Below, one piece after another: positions 55,117 to 63,792 of a stretch of 64,000 bases of DNA (the first letter of the stretch is position 1; each line of letters begins with the position of its first letter). The notes under the pieces were generated by a model. The model had not been told where the DNA came from and searched no databases. It was given only the letters and a program-made list of their open reading frames with translations. A program made the position numbers and the translations under genes. Origin of the DNA: Aggregatilineales bacterium (lineage in GTDB: Bacteria; Chloroflexota; Anaerolineae; Aggregatilineales; Ch27); the NCBI GenBank assembly GCA_029976025.1, contig JARKNX010000180.1, positions 1 through 64,000 of the forward strand, given 5' to 3'.

Positions 55117-56196
55117 ATGACTGCACAACTCATGAAAGGGAATGTAGCTATCGCCGAAGCGGCTGTTCGGGCGGGCCTGCAGGCTTATTTCGGCTATCCG
55201 ATCACCCCGCAGACAGAGCTTCTTGAGCACCTGGCGATGCGTATGGTAGAGCTTGATCGGGTTTTCGTACAGGCGGAGAGCGAAGTCGCGGCCATCAACA
55301 TGGTTTACGGGGCGGCCTGTGCCGGTGTCCGCACTATGACTTCGTCATCCAGCCCCGGCGTCAGCCTGATGCAGGAAGGTTTCTCCTACATCGCGGCATC
55401 TGAGATCCCCTGTGTTATCGTAGACATGATGCGCGGCGGACCGGGGCTTGGCAATATCCAGCCGTCACAGGGCGACTACTTTCAGGTCACACGATCTGCG
55501 GGCCATGGCGATTATCGCCCGATAGTGCTGGGGCCGGCGTCAGTACAGGAGGCGATCGATCTCACAATCCTCGCCTTCGATCTGGCGGACAAATATCGCC
55601 ACCTGGTGTTTGTGGTTGGGGATGGGTTGATTGGACAGATGATGGAACCCGCCGTGATGCCAGAGATGCGGCCGATCCGTCCGCACCCTGACTGGGCGGT
55701 AGATGGGGCTGTTGGACGCCCCAAACGAATCATTACGTCGCTCAACCTGACTACCGAAGGATGCGAGCAGGCCAACAAGCGGATTCAGGCGCGTCTGCAA
55801 ATTATTCGTGAAAACGAGCAGCGTTCGGCTGAATATGACACCGAAGACGCGCGCATCTTGATCATCGGTTATGGCACAGCGGGGCGCGTTGCCCAGTCAT
55901 CTGTGAAGATGGCCCGGCAGATGGGCCTGCCGGTAGGGCTGCTGCGCCCGATCACTTTGTGGCCATTCCCGGAGGATCGGCTGCGGTCCCTCGTGGACAA
56001 TGGTGTTGAGGCGATTCTGGTTGTGGAGATGAACGCCGGTCAGATGATTGAGGATGTCCGGCTGGTTGTTGGCCGTGACGTGCCGGTTGAATTGCATGGC
56101 CGGATGGGCGGTGCTGTCCCGCTGCCTGACGATATCGTCGAACAGGTACAGGAGATTGCAGCCCAGATTGGCTTAACCCGCGCAAGTGTTGTATAG
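55117..56196 (+). CDS. korA: 2-oxoacid:ferredoxin oxidoreductase, alpha subunit
   Basis: The ATG at 55117 (GAGGA upstream) gives 359 residues; the frame open to 55048 overlaps korD. The N-terminal pyrimidine-binding domain begins '[34 protein letters not shown]' and carries '[34 protein letters not shown]', typical of this family. Domain II follows, with '[16 protein letters not shown]' and '[15 protein letters not shown]'. It binds the 2-oxoacid substrate and closes over the thiamine diphosphate held by the beta subunit. 2-oxoglutarate is the likely but unproven substrate. The beta subunit gene follows after 15 bases. Confidence 0.93.
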   Translation: MTAQLMKGNVAIAEAAVRAGLQAYFGYPITPQTELLEHLAMRMVELDRVFVQAESEVAAINMVYGAACAGVRTMTSSSSPGVSLMQEGFSYIAASEIPCVIVDMMRGGPGLGNIQPSQGDYFQVTRSAGHGDYRPIVLGPASVQEAIDLTILAFDLADKYRHLVFVVGDGLIGQMMEPAVMPEMRPIRPHPDWAVDGAVGRPKRIITSLNLTTEGCEQANKRIQARLQIIRENEQRSAEYDTEDARILIIGYGTAGRVAQSSVKMARQMGLPVGLLRPITLWPFPEDRLRSLVDNGVEAILVVEMNAGQMIEDVRLVVGRDVPVELHGRMGGAVPLPDDIVEQVQEIAAQIGLTRASVV

Positions 56197-56211
56197 CCCC
56201 GAAGGAGTGCT

Positions 56212-57003
56212 ATGGTGACACTACAGGATGAGTTGGTGCGGACAGTTGTATATGAGCATCCCAAGGCATTGACTGAAGTTCCCACACACTACTGCCCGGG
56301 GTGTACACATGGTATCGCTCATCGCCTTGTGGCTGAAGTGATCGATGAGCTGGATATTCGTGAGCACACGGTCGTTGTGGTGCCTGTCGGTTGTGCCGTC
56401 TTCGCCTACGATTACTTCAATCTGGATGGGGTTGAGGCCCCCCATGGCCGCGCCCCGGCGATGGCGACCGGGATAAAACGCTCCCTTCGGGATCGTATTG
56501 TGTTCACCTACCAGGGGGACGGCGACCTGGCCGCTATTGGCACGGCTGAGATTATCCATGCGGCAGCGAGAGGCGAAAATATCACGACGGTGTTCATCAA
56601 TAATGCTATCTACGGCATGACCGGAGGGCAGATGGCGCCGACGACGCTCCCCGGCCAGCAGACGACCTCTTCGCCGCGGGGGCGCGATATTCGCCTGGCC
56701 GGTAACCCGCTCCGGATAACGGAGCTACTGGCGCAGATTGATGGCACCTGTTACGCGGTGCGACGATCGCTGCACAGCGTCAGGGAGATCCGGCGCGCTA
56801 AAAAGGCGCTTATGACCGCATTCAGGACGCAGGTGAACGGCCTGGGCTTCTCAATAGTGGAGTTGCTCTCCTCTTGTCCAACGAACTGGGGAATTACGCC
56901 GCCAGATTCGCTCAAATGGATCGAGGATAACATGGTGCCGTTTTATCCGCTGAACGACTTCAAAGTCAGCGATAGCGTTTTGACCATGGAAAGCGGAGCG
57001 TAG
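56212..57003 (+). CDS. korB: 2-oxoacid:ferredoxin oxidoreductase, beta subunit (thiamine diphosphate-binding)
   Basis: A 263-residue TPP-binding subunit: '[19 protein letters not shown]', '[13 protein letters not shown]', the TPP/Mg2+ motif '[30 protein letters not shown]', and '[12 protein letters not shown]'. It holds the cofactor at the site of oxidative decarboxylation, giving acyl-CoA and reduced ferredoxin. AAGGAG lies upstream of the ATG. It ends 4 bases before the gamma subunit gene. The enzyme lets the cell run the oxidative TCA step at low potential, or the reductive step under suitable conditions. Confidence 0.94.
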   Translation: MVTLQDELVRTVVYEHPKALTEVPTHYCPGCTHGIAHRLVAEVIDELDIREHTVVVVPVGCAVFAYDYFNLDGVEAPHGRAPAMATGIKRSLRDRIVFTYQGDGDLAAIGTAEIIHAAARGENITTVFINNAIYGMTGGQMAPTTLPGQQTTSSPRGRDIRLAGNPLRITELLAQIDGTCYAVRRSLHSVREIRRAKKALMTAFRTQVNGLGFSIVELLSSCPTNWGITPPDSLKWIEDNMVPFYPLNDFKVSDSVLTMESGA

Positions 57004-57007
57004 AGCG

Positions 57008-57562
57008 ATGGAGGAAGCTGTCATCTTTGCCGGGTTCGGAGGGCAGGGCGTTCTATTCTCAGGCCAACTGCTGGCTCATGCTGCTATGGCCGAGGGGAAG
57101 TATGTCACGTGGATTCCGTCCTACGGGCCGGAGATGCGAGGGGGCACTGCCAATTGCACAGTGGTCGTCAGCGACGAGCCAATCGGCTCCCCATTGGTCA
57201 GCCGGTATAGCGTGGCAGTGGTATTCAATAACCCCTCAATGCTGAAGTATCGCAGCCTGGTCAAGCCGGGCGGCTTGCTGGTCGTCAATACCTCTATTGT
57301 GGAGGCAGTGGCTGAGCGAGACGACATCACTGTCCTGTCCATCCCGGCCACATCATCAGCGAGCGACCTGGGCGAAGTCAAGCTGGCGAATATGATCATG
57401 TGCGGGGCTATGCTGGCGGCCCGCCCTGTTGTCTCCGTAGATACGCTGCGCAGCACCCTCACCGCCAAATTGCCCGGCGGCAAGAGGCACCTTCTGGAAG
57501 TGAACCTGCGCGCGGTGGAGGAGGGTATCGCCCTGGCCAGGGGACAATTTATGCCGGCCTGA
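57008..57562 (+). CDS. korC: 2-oxoacid:ferredoxin oxidoreductase, gamma subunit
   Basis: A 184-residue gamma subunit: 'IFAGFGGQGVLFSGQLLAHAAMAEGKYVTW', 'SYGPEMRGGTANCTVVVSDEPIGSPL', and the closing 'LEVNLRAVEEGIAL' are family hallmarks. It completes the four-subunit complex by contacting the CoA/acyl-transfer side. GGAG in the 3' end of korB serves as ribosome-binding site. A strong terminator follows, ending the operon. Confidence 0.93.
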   Translation: MEEAVIFAGFGGQGVLFSGQLLAHAAMAEGKYVTWIPSYGPEMRGGTANCTVVVSDEPIGSPLVSRYSVAVVFNNPSMLKYRSLVKPGGLLVVNTSIVEAVAERDDITVLSIPATSSASDLGEVKLANMIMCGAMLAARPVVSVDTLRSTLTAKLPGGKRHLLEVNLRAVEEGIALARGQFMPA

Positions 57563-57611
57563 CGGGGCTGAGTGCCTGTTGGATATTCGCTCTGACGAAT
57601 TACGAGAACTG

Positions 57612-57638
57612 ACACCGCAGATATCCTGCGGTGTTTTT
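57612..57638 (+). terminator. Terminator of the oxidoreductase operon
   Basis: ACACCGCAG (57612-57620) pairs perfectly with CTGCGGTGT (57626-57634), with a 5-base loop, followed by TTTTT. Confidence 0.9.
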
Positions 57639-57664
57639 GTTGTCCGCGGCATCCTCGTTACAAT
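57637..57664 (+). promoter_or_regulatory. Putative promoter of the HD-domain gene
   Basis: TTGTTG (57637-57642), 16-base spacer, TACAAT (57659-57664). It overlaps the T-run of the preceding terminator, a compact terminator-promoter junction. Confidence 0.5.
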
Positions 57665-57708
57665 TGGGACACCTGATGACAGTCCCTTTGAAGAGGAGAG
57701 CCACCCTG

Positions 57709-58305
57709 ATGGATCGAGCTGAGGCCTGGGCGCTGGTCACTGCCCATACCCGGTCGCTTTCTTTGCAACACCATATGCTCGCTGTAGAGGCGGCAATGCG
57801 CGCATATGCGCGGCGCTTCGGTGAAGATGAGCAGCTATGGGGTGTCGCCGGGTTGATACATGATTTTGATTATGAGGAGCATCAGGATATGGATGCCCCC
57901 GACGGGCACCCGGTATGGGGTATCCGCTATTTGCGAGCACAGGGAGCTGATGAGCGCATAATTCGCGCTATAGAGGCGCACGCTGCAGAGCGCACCGGCG
58001 TCAACCCGGCCAGTCTTATGGAGAAGACGCTGGTCGCGGTGGATGAGCTGACCGGCTTCCTCACCGCAGTTGCGCTGGTCCGCCCGACCAAAGATATCCG
58101 CGATATCACCAAGATCAAGTCAGTTCGAGATAAATGGAAGGATCGGAGCTTCGCTGCGGCCGTGAACCGGGAAGAGATTGAGCACGCCGCCCAGGCTCTG
58201 GGGGTAGACCTGTGGACCGAGCACGTCCCGCTGGTCCTGGAGGCGATGCAAGCGATTGCCGCCGATCTGGGGCTGGATGGATCAGCGCTGGCTCCGACCG
58301 GGTGA
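57709..58305 (+). CDS. HD-domain hydrolase
   Basis: The start at 57709 (GAGGAG 10 bases upstream) gives 198 residues. The HD metal-dependent phosphohydrolase signature is visible: 'LQHHMLAVEAAMRAYARRFG', then 'GLIHDFDYEEH' (His-Asp), and 'HAAERTG' and 'VDELTGFLTA' with further ligands. Such stand-alone HD proteins cleave phosphoesters, often nucleotides, but the substrate is unknown. It resembles a family of about 190 residues widespread in anaerobic bacteria and Chloroflexota. It lies convergent with the PknB kinase gene, which ends 45 bases beyond its stop. Confidence 0.85.
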   Translation: MDRAEAWALVTAHTRSLSLQHHMLAVEAAMRAYARRFGEDEQLWGVAGLIHDFDYEEHQDMDAPDGHPVWGIRYLRAQGADERIIRAIEAHAAERTGVNPASLMEKTLVAVDELTGFLTAVALVRPTKDIRDITKIKSVRDKWKDRSFAAAVNREEIEHAAQALGVDLWTEHVPLVLEAMQAIAADLGLDGSALAPTG

Positions 58306-58349
58306 ACAATGCGGGAGGGAAGTGCTGCGTAGAGGTGTTTCCTGATGCG

Positions 58350-60191
58350 CTACTTGTCGTAGGCGAATAACGTGATCGTGAAGAGATCGCCGATCGGTAC
58401 CTGACCCGGCGTGCGTAGCTCCCACGTGCCAGAGCGCGGTCCACCACGGCCGCGCGGCGGCGTTGTGCCTGTGAAGTTCAGCGTGACCTCATCAGCAACC
58501 TCGACGCGGTTTCTGATGAAGATGCGCGGCCCCGCTCCAAAGGATTCGCCTTCCAGAAAAGTGAGCGATGTATTGCGCTCCCAGGCGCACGTCCCGGTGT
58601 TGAGCAGCGTGATGTCAAACGAAAAGTCGGTGTCCGTAGGGATGAAGACACGCTCCCCCTGACCAGTGTAAACAGGATAGTACTTGAGCTGCTCGTCACC
58701 CTGATCAGGAGGAATGATCGCGTACTCGAAGTTACAGGCTGCGATGGTCGCGGTCATGTCGGCCGCCATTAACGTAGACTGGACCAGGGTCTGCGTGATG
58801 TCAATGGTGGGGGTGAGCGTCAGCGTCGGCGTCAGCGTAGCAGTGGGCGTGGCAGATGGCGTCGGCGTGGCTGTCGGGGTGTGCGTAGAGGAAGGTGTCG
58901 CCGATGGGGTGATGATCGGTGTAGCAGTTAGCGTTGGTGTTGGGGTCAGCGTCGCGGTTTCCGTAGGCGTATCCGTAAAAGTAGGCGTGTAAGTGAGCGT
59001 CAGCGTCGGCGTAGGGGTGAGTGTGCTGGTCGGCGTTTCGGTAGATGTTTGAGTGCTGGTTGCCGTTGGCGTCAGCGTTGCAGTGGGAGACGATGTTGGC
59101 GTCGGGGTTTCCGTAGGGCCAAGGGCCACGGTGAGGACGCCATTGTTGAAAGCCCAGATGGTGACGATAAGCATCACGCCGATCAACCCCAGCAGTATCC
59201 AGGCCATCCGGCTTGGGCCGGCCCGGCGCGAGGCCGGGAATGCTTCGGCAGGAGGTGGGCCAGCCGGCGGGATCGCAATCCCGCCCGGTGGGGGAAGCGC
59301 ACCGTCATATCCGTCGGATTCTGCCGGTAAATCCACGACATAAGCTGCTGAGCCGCTCATGCCCTGGCGAATTGCCTGTAACTGATCCACCATTTCCCTG
59401 GCCGTGCTGAAACGATCGTCCGGTTCTTTGGCCATCGCTTTGAGGATGACTTTTTCGATCGTCTCAGGCAGTTCCGGCGCGCGGTTACGGGGGCGGGGGA
59501 CAGGTTCGTTCAGGTGCTTGAGGATCGTCGCCAGCGGCGTATCCGCTTCAAATGGGAGCTGGCCGACGCACAACTGGTACAGGATGACCCCCAGCGAATA
59601 GATATCGGAGCGTTCATCCCCTGCCTCGCCCAGACCCTGCTCTGGCGCCATATAGGCAGGTGTCCCGACCATCCCGCCGCTGGCGGTGAACTGGACGCCG
59701 GTGACGATCTTGGCGATGCCGAAGTCGGTCAGGACCACCCGGCCATCGGAGTCAAGCATGAGATTGGCCGGTTTCACGTCGCGGTGGATCATGCTCTGCC
59801 GGTGTGCATAAGCCAGAGCGGAACCGGCGGCCTGGACGATACGCAGCGATTCATCCAGGGGAAATAGTTCGTGCGATGTGCTTAGCTCAAAGAGGCGCTC
59901 CTTCAGCGTCGGCCCCTCAATAAGCTCCATGACCATGTAATAGCTTTCGTTGCCTTCATCGTATTCGAAGTCATAGACCTGTACGATGTTGGGGTGCTTC
60001 AGCTTGGCAACGTTCTGGGCCTCTTTCTCGAAGCGTGACTTGAACTCCGGGTCGTCGGCCAGAAATGAATGCAGGAGCTTAATCGCGACAAAGCGGTCGA
60101 GGGCGGGATGATAGCCGCGGTAGACTTCGGCCATGCCGCCGCGTCCCAGGCGTTCGACGATTTCGTATTTGCCGAGAGTCTTTCTGGACAC
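58350..60191 (-). CDS. Transmembrane Ser/Thr protein kinase with extracellular Thr/Pro stalk and NBR1-like Ig domain
   Basis: A 613-residue PknB-type kinase. The cytoplasmic kinase domain (about 8-270) has 'LGRGGMAEVYRG', 'VAIKLL', Asp138 in 'HRDVKPANLML', 'DFGIAK' and 'GTPAYMAPEQ'. After a Pro-rich linker there is one transmembrane helix (about 330-350). A stalk of about 100 residues made of TPTPT-like repeats follows, then a C-terminal domain of about 125 residues. That domain has the pattern of the immunoglobulin-like domain of NBR1 ('LLNTGTCAWERNTSLTFLEG', 'WELRTPGQVPIGD'). The outer domain is probably the sensor. The start is GTG at 60191, with a promoter at 60235-60263. A phosphothreonine-reading FHA regulator lies at 42238. 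Confidence 0.92.
   Translation of the reverse strand: MSRKTLGKYEIVERLGRGGMAEVYRGYHPALDRFVAIKLLHSFLADDPEFKSRFEKEAQNVAKLKHPNIVQVYDFEYDEGNESYYMVMELIEGPTLKERLFELSTSHELFPLDESLRIVQAAGSALAYAHRQSMIHRDVKPANLMLDSDGRVVLTDFGIAKIVTGVQFTASGGMVGTPAYMAPEQGLGEAGDERSDIYSLGVILYQLCVGQLPFEADTPLATILKHLNEPVPRPRNRAPELPETIEKVILKAMAKEPDDRFSTAREMVDQLQAIRQGMSGSAAYVVDLPAESDGYDGALPPPGGIAIPPAGPPPAEAFPASRRAGPSRMAWILLGLIGVMLIVTIWAFNNGVLTVALGPTETPTPTSSPTATLTPTATSTQTSTETPTSTLTPTPTLTLTYTPTFTDTPTETATLTPTPTLTATPIITPSATPSSTHTPTATPTPSATPTATLTPTLTLTPTIDITQTLVQSTLMAADMTATIAACNFEYAIIPPDQGDEQLKYYPVYTGQGERVFIPTDTDFSFDITLLNTGTCAWERNTSLTFLEGESFGAGPRIFIRNRVEVADEVTLNFTGTTPPRGRGGPRSGTWELRTPGQVPIGDLFTITLFAYDK
58806..59110 (-). repeat. Low-complexity coding repeat (Thr/Pro stalk of the kinase)
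   Basis: Imperfect tandem repeats of GTCGGCGTC/GTAAGCGTC-like hexamers and nonamers encode the TPT/TLTPT stalk. Copy number could vary by slippage; it is not a mobile element. Confidence 0.75.
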
Positions 60192-60234
60192 GGATGTCGC
60201 TGAGCCTTATTGCTCGGAGGCGAAACTGTTATGG

Positions 60235-60263
60235 AGTATACCTGAAATCGCCCACCGTCTCAA
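60235..60263 (-). promoter_or_regulatory. Promoter of the PknB-type kinase gene
   Basis: Minus strand: TTGAGA (60263-60258), 17-base spacer, TATACT (60240-60235), about 45 bases before the GTG start. Confidence 0.65.
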
Positions 60264-60283
60264 CCGTCCGCATCGGCGCCCGA

Positions 60284-60676
60284 TCATGCCTGTGGCCGGG
60301 TGTCGATTTCACGGGTGTTGGGGGCCGGGATATTGAAGGTTATTTCGCGGATATCCTGCGGTTGCGTGCGCTCGTCATAGAAGAGCTCAACGCGTACGAG
60401 ATAATCGCCCGATGTGTCTTGCAGGCCGCGAATGTGCAGCGTGAATTCAAGTCTGGGCGTCATGGTTTCGATGATGCTCATTTCAGCTACGAGAGGTCCG
60501 TCGATTTTCCGCGCGTATATCTCCAGATTAGGACGCTCGATAAAGGGCGTGATGTTCAACGCGAGACGCACCCGACGGCCGTCCGGATACGGCTCGACTA
60601 TCAGGGCAGCGATTCTTGTATCTTCACGTGAGCGTGGCTCTTCATCCGAATCGAGCCAGAAGATGCTATCTGACAA
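60284..60676 (-). CDS. Small conserved-looking protein of unknown function
   Basis: The long open frame reaches 60892, but that N-terminal part is the shadow of the ACT gene. The best start is TTG at 60676, with AAGGA about 8 bases upstream, giving 130 residues ('SDSIFWLDSDEEPRSRED...'). It is soluble, with alternating strands ('RRVRLALNITPFIERPNLEIYARK', 'RLEFTLHIRGLQDTSGDYLVRVELFYD') typical of a beta-sandwich such as an Ig-like or C2-like fold, and an acidic N-terminus. I do not recognise it. It follows the ACT gene by 49 bases on the same strand and is probably its operon partner. Confidence 0.65.
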   Translation of the reverse strand: MSDSIFWLDSDEEPRSREDTRIAALIVEPYPDGRRVRLALNITPFIERPNLEIYARKIDGPLVAEMSIIETMTPRLEFTLHIRGLQDTSGDYLVRVELFYDERTQPQDIREITFNIPAPNTREIDTRPQA

Positions 60677-60725
60677 CGGATTTTCCTTATAATGAATGGA
60701 CAATAAGCCGGTAAAGGCGCGACGG

Positions 60726-61172
60726 TTACTCTTCTTCCCAGCGCGCTTGCTGCCGCAGCGCTGCCAAAGCAGACAGGGCCGCTTGCAGCAGGTGCTGAGG
60801 CACCAGCAGATGATCCCTCTTGTAGGCCGAATAAGCCATAACAGGCACCTGTGCAGCAGCCAGAGCCTCACTGACAGCAGCCAGAAAACCAATCATTGTA
60901 TGTTCCAGCGGCAGCGTAAAAGTGATCAGCGCATAGCTGTCTGATACAACGCTGCCGGGAAGCCGATCGGAAAAATCTACGAGTTGTTCTTCCGGTAGAA
61001 TGAGGGTGACCTCATCGGAATCGGCCAGAAGCCCACAGAATGGGGTAGCGCATTCTGCCAGCACACTCGCGGCGGCTAGCAGGGCGCGTGGCGGCAGGTG
61101 CGCCAGGCGATAGCGTTGACCATCAGTGACGATCTGTGTTTTATTCAGGGCCTGGCGTACGGCATCGTTCAT
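60726..61172 (-). CDS. ACT-domain protein (CASTOR/ACT_7-like)
   Basis: A 148-residue protein with two ACT-like halves. The second is clearest: 'YALITFTLPLEHTMIGFLAAVSEALAAAQVPVMAYSAYKRDHLLVPQ' matches the amino-acid-sensing ACT_7 type also found in CASTOR proteins and aspartate kinases. It has no catalytic domain and would bind a small ligand, likely an amino acid, and signal through protein contact. No ribosome-binding site is clear at the ATG. It is divergent from the NUDIX gene and is followed by a small unknown protein. Confidence 0.8.
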   Translation of the reverse strand: MNDAVRQALNKTQIVTDGQRYRLAHLPPRALLAAASVLAECATPFCGLLADSDEVTLILPEEQLVDFSDRLPGSVVSDSYALITFTLPLEHTMIGFLAAVSEALAAAQVPVMAYSAYKRDHLLVPQHLLQAALSALAALRQQARWEEE

Positions 61173-61389
61173 GGCATCGGTTATCGGATAGAAAGATCAC
61201 TTCGATTGCAGCGCCGGACTTGTCTGGATGAAAGGCGCTCCTGTTATGATTTCAACGCTGGTTATCCCGGGGGCGCACCTCCGATTATATACGACCAGCC
61301 TGCCTTCGTGAATATGGGGTATGCTGGGATTATCGTGCTCGACGCCGGGCAGGATGCAGAATCGGGCTTTTGATGAGATGGGAGAAGAT

Positions 61390-61902
61390 ATGGGCGCTGT
61401 GGATCAAGGAGCAGATGCAACAGCGGGGCGCTGGCTGGTTATCCCGCGCACACTTTGTTTTGTCACCTCTGGCGATGAAGTGTTACTCCTCCGCCGGGCG
61501 ATGACCAGGCGTGTCTTCCCCGGAAAATATAATGGAGTAGGGGGGCATCTTGAGCGAGACGAGGATCCACTTAGCGGCGCACGCCGCGAGATTGAGGAAG
61601 AGACAGGTCTCCGCGTCCGCCACGTCCAGCTATGTGGCATTTCACATATTGACACGGGACATTCGAACGGCATTCTGCTGCTAATCTTCCGGGCGGAAGC
61701 GCTAGATCGAGAGGTGCGCGACACGCCGGAGGGGCGCCTGGAATGGGTGCCGCGATCGCGGCTGCTGGACTATGATCTAGTTGAAGATCTGCCGCTGATT
61801 TTACCACGCGTGCTGGATATGCAACCTGGCGAACCGCCATTCTTTGTGCACCTGAGTTATGATGCGACCGATCAGGTGCAGTTAAGATTTGCCGGGGCCT
61901 GA
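61390..61902 (+). CDS. NUDIX hydrolase
   Basis: The ATG at 61390 (GGGAG 5 bases upstream) gives 170 residues; upstream in-frame Mets lack a ribosome-binding site. The NUDIX box is complete: 'GHLERDEDPLSGARREIEEETGL' region fits GX5EX7REUXEEXGU. The N-terminus 'PRTLCFVTSGDEVLLLRR' and 'FPGKYNGVGGHLE' resemble MutT/8-oxo-dGTPase-like members. It hydrolyses a nucleoside diphosphate linked to another group; the exact substrate is unknown. It stands alone, divergent from the ACT gene and convergent with the LysM glycosidase gene. Confidence 0.9.
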   Translation: MGAVDQGADATAGRWLVIPRTLCFVTSGDEVLLLRRAMTRRVFPGKYNGVGGHLERDEDPLSGARREIEEETGLRVRHVQLCGISHIDTGHSNGILLLIFRAEALDREVRDTPEGRLEWVPRSRLLDYDLVEDLPLILPRVLDMQPGEPPFFVHLSYDATDQVQLRFAGA

Positions 61903-61939
61903 ACGAGATGGTAGTCCAGACCGTGATAGCGAGGCCAAA

Positions 61940-61970
61940 CAGCCCCCTGAAGCGATCTTTCAGGGGGCTG
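61940..61970. terminator. Hairpin between convergent NUDIX and glycosidase genes
   Basis: CAGCCCCCTGAA (61940-61951) pairs perfectly with TTTCAGGGGGCTG (61958-61970, last 12 bases). On the minus strand a short TTT follows, so it better suits the glycosidase transcript; on the plus strand the T-run is absent. Confidence 0.65.
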
Positions 61971-62008
61971 CCGTCTGTTCGACTCTATGAGTCTGAAATG
62001 CAGGTGTC

Positions 62009-63538
62009 TTACCGCGGCATATCACGTACCGCAGCGTAGGCCGGGCGCGCTCCAGTTGGCCCGACTAGCGCCCACAGGCATTGTTCCGATGCCGCCCCTG
62101 CTGCCTGGCAGAAGTTCAGGTTCCACAGCAGCATCGGACCGACATAATTGAGGGACCGCCCCAGTGCATAAGCGCGCACTATATAAGTTGCTTGCTTATC
62201 CAGGCTGGTATAGGCCACGAACTCATAACCGGCTGGCGGCGCGCTGCCAGTATCAGCGTTGGTCCCCCAGCCAAACTCTGTCGCCCAGATGAAGGTCTGC
62301 GAGTCGCCAGCGGCCACCATGATGCGACGGTAATCCTGAAGCGTCTGGAGGAAGAAGAAGCTCGGGTGATCATCATGGGTCGGCACGCCGGGCGTATTGT
62401 TGCAGCAGACGGAATCTGGCGGGTTGGCCCATCCGTTGGGATGCGCCCCGATAGCATCGGAATATCGCGCCAGCCCGTTGGCATACATACCCTGCAGGTA
62501 GACCCGATCGTCAATGGCATTCACACCATCGTTGAAGCCCGTCGGGGCCAGACCGCCGGAGACGACTATCGCGGCCGGATCGGCTGCCTTGATCGCGTTG
62601 TAGGCCAGGCGCAGCATTTCCATGTACTGTGCCGCGCTGATGGGATGCGAGCGGCTGTTCCATTCGCGGCGCAGATTCTGCTCGTTCCAGATTTCATACG
62701 CATCGACGCGCCCGCGATAGCGCTGAGCCAGCGCCCCCACAAAGTTCGCGTAAGTCTGGAAGTCAGCCGGTGGGCCGTCTTCTACATTGCTGTCGCGCGC
62801 CCAGGCCGGCGCTTTCACCACGCTGAACAGGATGCGAACACCGATTGAGTCGAGCGTGTTCACCATCTGATCCAGCGCACCCCAGTCAATGTTACCCTGG
62901 GATGTCTCATAGACTTTCCACTCGATCTGCTGCTTCACCCACTGCATCCTGAGTTCGGTGATCTGGCTGGCGACCTGACTCTGATTCTGGCCTGGCAGGT
63001 GGACCTGTATGCCATAGGCAAACCCAACGCTTGGCGACGTGCTGGGAGGCGCGGGAGGCGCCGGAGTGGTGCCAGGGGCCGGAGTCGCCGGCGGCAGCGG
63101 GGCGCCACCAGCGCAGGGCACGACGAGGGTCTGGCCAGCGAAGATCAGGTTGGGATTGGCGATATTGTTGAAGGAAGCCAGCGTGTTTACGGTTGTGCCG
63201 AACCGCAGAGAGATGCGAAACAGCGTATCTCCGCGTTGCACGACATAGGTACAGGTCTCAGGCGGCTGGCCCGGCGTAGTGGGAGTAGGGACAGGCGTCA
63301 CGACGGCCCCGCCCGCTGGGATGACAAGAACTTGCCCCGGGAAGATCAGATTAGGATTGACGATGCCATTGGCCTGAACAATAGCATTGACGGTAGTACC
63401 GTACTGCTGGGCGATGCGAGTCAGGTTATCGCCCCGTTGGACTACATATGTTTGTTGTTGTCCCTGGGCGCTGGCAATGGCCCCGCCAATGGAAAGCAAC
63501 AGGATCACCAGTAGTATGACTATGGGCGCACGTCGCAT
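62009..63538 (-). CDS. Secreted LysM-containing clan GH-A-like glycoside hydrolase
   Basis: A 509-residue exported protein with signal peptide (about 1-24, cleaved near 'ASAQG'). It has two LysM peptidoglycan/chitin-binding domains (about 29-74 and 97-141, both 'YVVQRGD.L.RI'), a Pro-rich linker, and a TIM-barrel-type glycosidase domain from about 172. The expected acid/base Glu is Glu286 in 'YEIWNEQN' and the nucleophile Glu421 in 'WATEFGWGT', as in clan GH-A (for example GH39-like). LysM domains would hold it on the cell wall. The start has AGGAGG upstream. The sugar substrate is unknown. Confidence 0.88.
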   Translation of the reverse strand: MRRAPIVILLVILLLSIGGAIASAQGQQQTYVVQRGDNLTRIAQQYGTTVNAIVQANGIVNPNLIFPGQVLVIPAGGAVVTPVPTPTTPGQPPETCTYVVQRGDTLFRISLRFGTTVNTLASFNNIANPNLIFAGQTLVVPCAGGAPLPPATPAPGTTPAPPAPPSTSPSVGFAYGIQVHLPGQNQSQVASQITELRMQWVKQQIEWKVYETSQGNIDWGALDQMVNTLDSIGVRILFSVVKAPAWARDSNVEDGPPADFQTYANFVGALAQRYRGRVDAYEIWNEQNLRREWNSRSHPISAAQYMEMLRLAYNAIKAADPAAIVVSGGLAPTGFNDGVNAIDDRVYLQGMYANGLARYSDAIGAHPNGWANPPDSVCCNNTPGVPTHDDHPSFFFLQTLQDYRRIMVAAGDSQTFIWATEFGWGTNADTGSAPPAGYEFVAYTSLDKQATYIVRAYALGRSLNYVGPMLLWNLNFCQAAGAASEQCLWALVGPTGARPAYAAVRDMPR

Positions 63539-63579
63539 ATCTCTATCCTCCTGTTAGTGGCATTGTCACCCTGTCCCAT

Positions 63580-63607
63580 GATATAACGAATATAGATCAA
63601 ACGCCAA
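63580..63607 (-). promoter_or_regulatory. Putative promoter of the LysM glycosidase gene
   Basis: Minus strand: TTGGCG (63607-63602), 16-base spacer, TATATC (63585-63580), about 42 bases before the start codon. Confidence 0.5.
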
Positions 63608-63792
63608 TGTCTATGCAGGTTGGGTGCATGCCAGATTAGGGACATTTTTTCGGCGTAACCGGAGCACATCGCGATAGCGCGCCGGGGAATCCTGTAGAAT
63701 AGATTCGAAGTTTCTCGACAACTGCGAATCCTGCCCCGAATCTGGAATACGCCCTGCGTTGGAGGATCGAGTCTACCCAGGAGAGATATATT

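Noticed and set aside
58806-59110. Tandem GTCGGCGTC-like repeats as a CRISPR or minisatellite
   Set aside because: The repeats are short, contiguous and in frame, encoding the Thr/Pro stalk of the kinase; there are no spacers.
60677-60892. N-terminal extension of the gene at 60284 to 60892
   Set aside because: It overlaps the ACT-domain gene in another frame and has an unlikely Trp/Cys-rich composition; the TTG at 60676 has AAGGA upstream.
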